6,383 bases of DNA from Ga0077536 sp043744805 (GTDB taxonomy: Bacteria; Pseudomonadota; Gammaproteobacteria; Ga0077536), in assembly GCA_043744805.1 (NCBI GenBank), contig JAYTTZ010000190.1, forward strand, positions 1 through 6,383, in the 5' to 3' direction. Position numbers and translations under genes: made by a program. The notes under the pieces are model-generated. The model saw only the letters and a list, made by a program, of their open reading frames with translations. It made no database searches and was not told the DNA's origin. Below are positions 6,266 to 6,383 of the stretch, in pieces. Within the stretch, counting starts at the first letter, position 1. Each line of letters starts with the position of its first letter.

Positions 6266-6383
6266 GCCCGAACGACTGGCGGAGGCGCTGAAGAAACCGC
6301 CCCTGCCCAAGCTCTTCCTCGTCCACGGCGAGGAACCGCTGCAGCGCCTCGAAGCCGCCGACCAGATCCGCAAGGCCGCCCAG
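6255..6383 (+). CDS. holA: DNA polymerase III delta subunit (5' end only)
   Basis: The first 43 codons of a gene that leaves the window at the right edge. The peptide starts VLLKPERLAEALKK and continues with PKLFLVHGEEPLQRLEAADQIRKAA, matching the N-terminus of HolA: a LKPEQL-like start, the short strand ending in hydrophobic-xGxEPL, and the following helix. HolA is the delta subunit of the clamp loader and opens the beta sliding clamp during replication. The GTG at 6255 is the best start: no in-frame ATG lies close upstream, and the HolA-like sequence begins right there. The gene overlaps the end of lptE by 11 bp, consistent with translational coupling. The AAA+-like remainder is not visible. 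Confidence 0.87.
   Translation, partial: MLLKPERLAEALKKPPLPKLFLVHGEEPLQRLEAADQIRKAAQ

Noticed and set aside
5300..6373. A 357-codon minus-strand open frame across leuS, lptE and holA.
   Set aside because: It runs antisense through three real genes across their boundaries and shows no recognisable motif.

Overview
This window looks like a chromosomal segment from a GC-rich proteobacterium, most likely a gammaproteobacterium, although a betaproteobacterium is not excluded. The evidence is a PhoB and a LeuRS that both align along their whole length with the E. coli proteins as I know them, a leuS-lptE-holA gene order that is common in these groups, and LPS-export and lipoprotein features of a Gram-negative envelope. 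All genes are housekeeping or regulatory. I see no insertion sequence, prophage, CRISPR array, tRNA or rRNA.

Left part (1-2304), phosphate regulation. The 3' end of phoU runs rightward to 168. It meets, tail to tail and only 17 bp away, the leftward pair phoB (2304-1612) and phoR (1517-186). PhoR is a membrane histidine kinase with a PAS-type region, PhoB is its OmpR-family response regulator, and PhoU is the negative modulator that couples the Pst phosphate transporter to PhoR. A candidate Pho box with a weak -10 element lies in front of phoB, consistent with autoregulation. A large GC hairpin sits in the 94 bp between phoB and phoR.

Middle part (2305-3143). A 259-bp divergent intergenic region contains an imperfect tandem repeat, and four copies of the octamer TTGGCGCC lie in and around it. 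It separates phoB from a small exported ComEA-like helix-hairpin-helix DNA-binding protein (2564-2839), which ends at a strong intrinsic terminator (2871-2903). The roughly 240 bp after the terminator hold an 18-bp perfect direct repeat and a weak promoter candidate for leuS, but no convincing gene.

Right part (3144-6383), a rightward operon. It consists of leuS (860 aa, leucyl-tRNA synthetase with editing domain), lptE (177 aa, LPS-assembly lipoprotein, starting 5 bp after leuS) and the start of holA (DNA polymerase III delta subunit, overlapping lptE by 11 bp and cut off by the window edge). The three products serve translation, outer-membrane assembly and replication, and they share the transcription unit by position rather than by pathway.

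I did not find a clearly new biological system. The most interesting signals are regulatory: the candidate Pho box, the repeated octamer between phoB and comEA, the direct repeat ahead of leuS, the phoB-phoR hairpin, and the Tat-like signal peptide of LptE.
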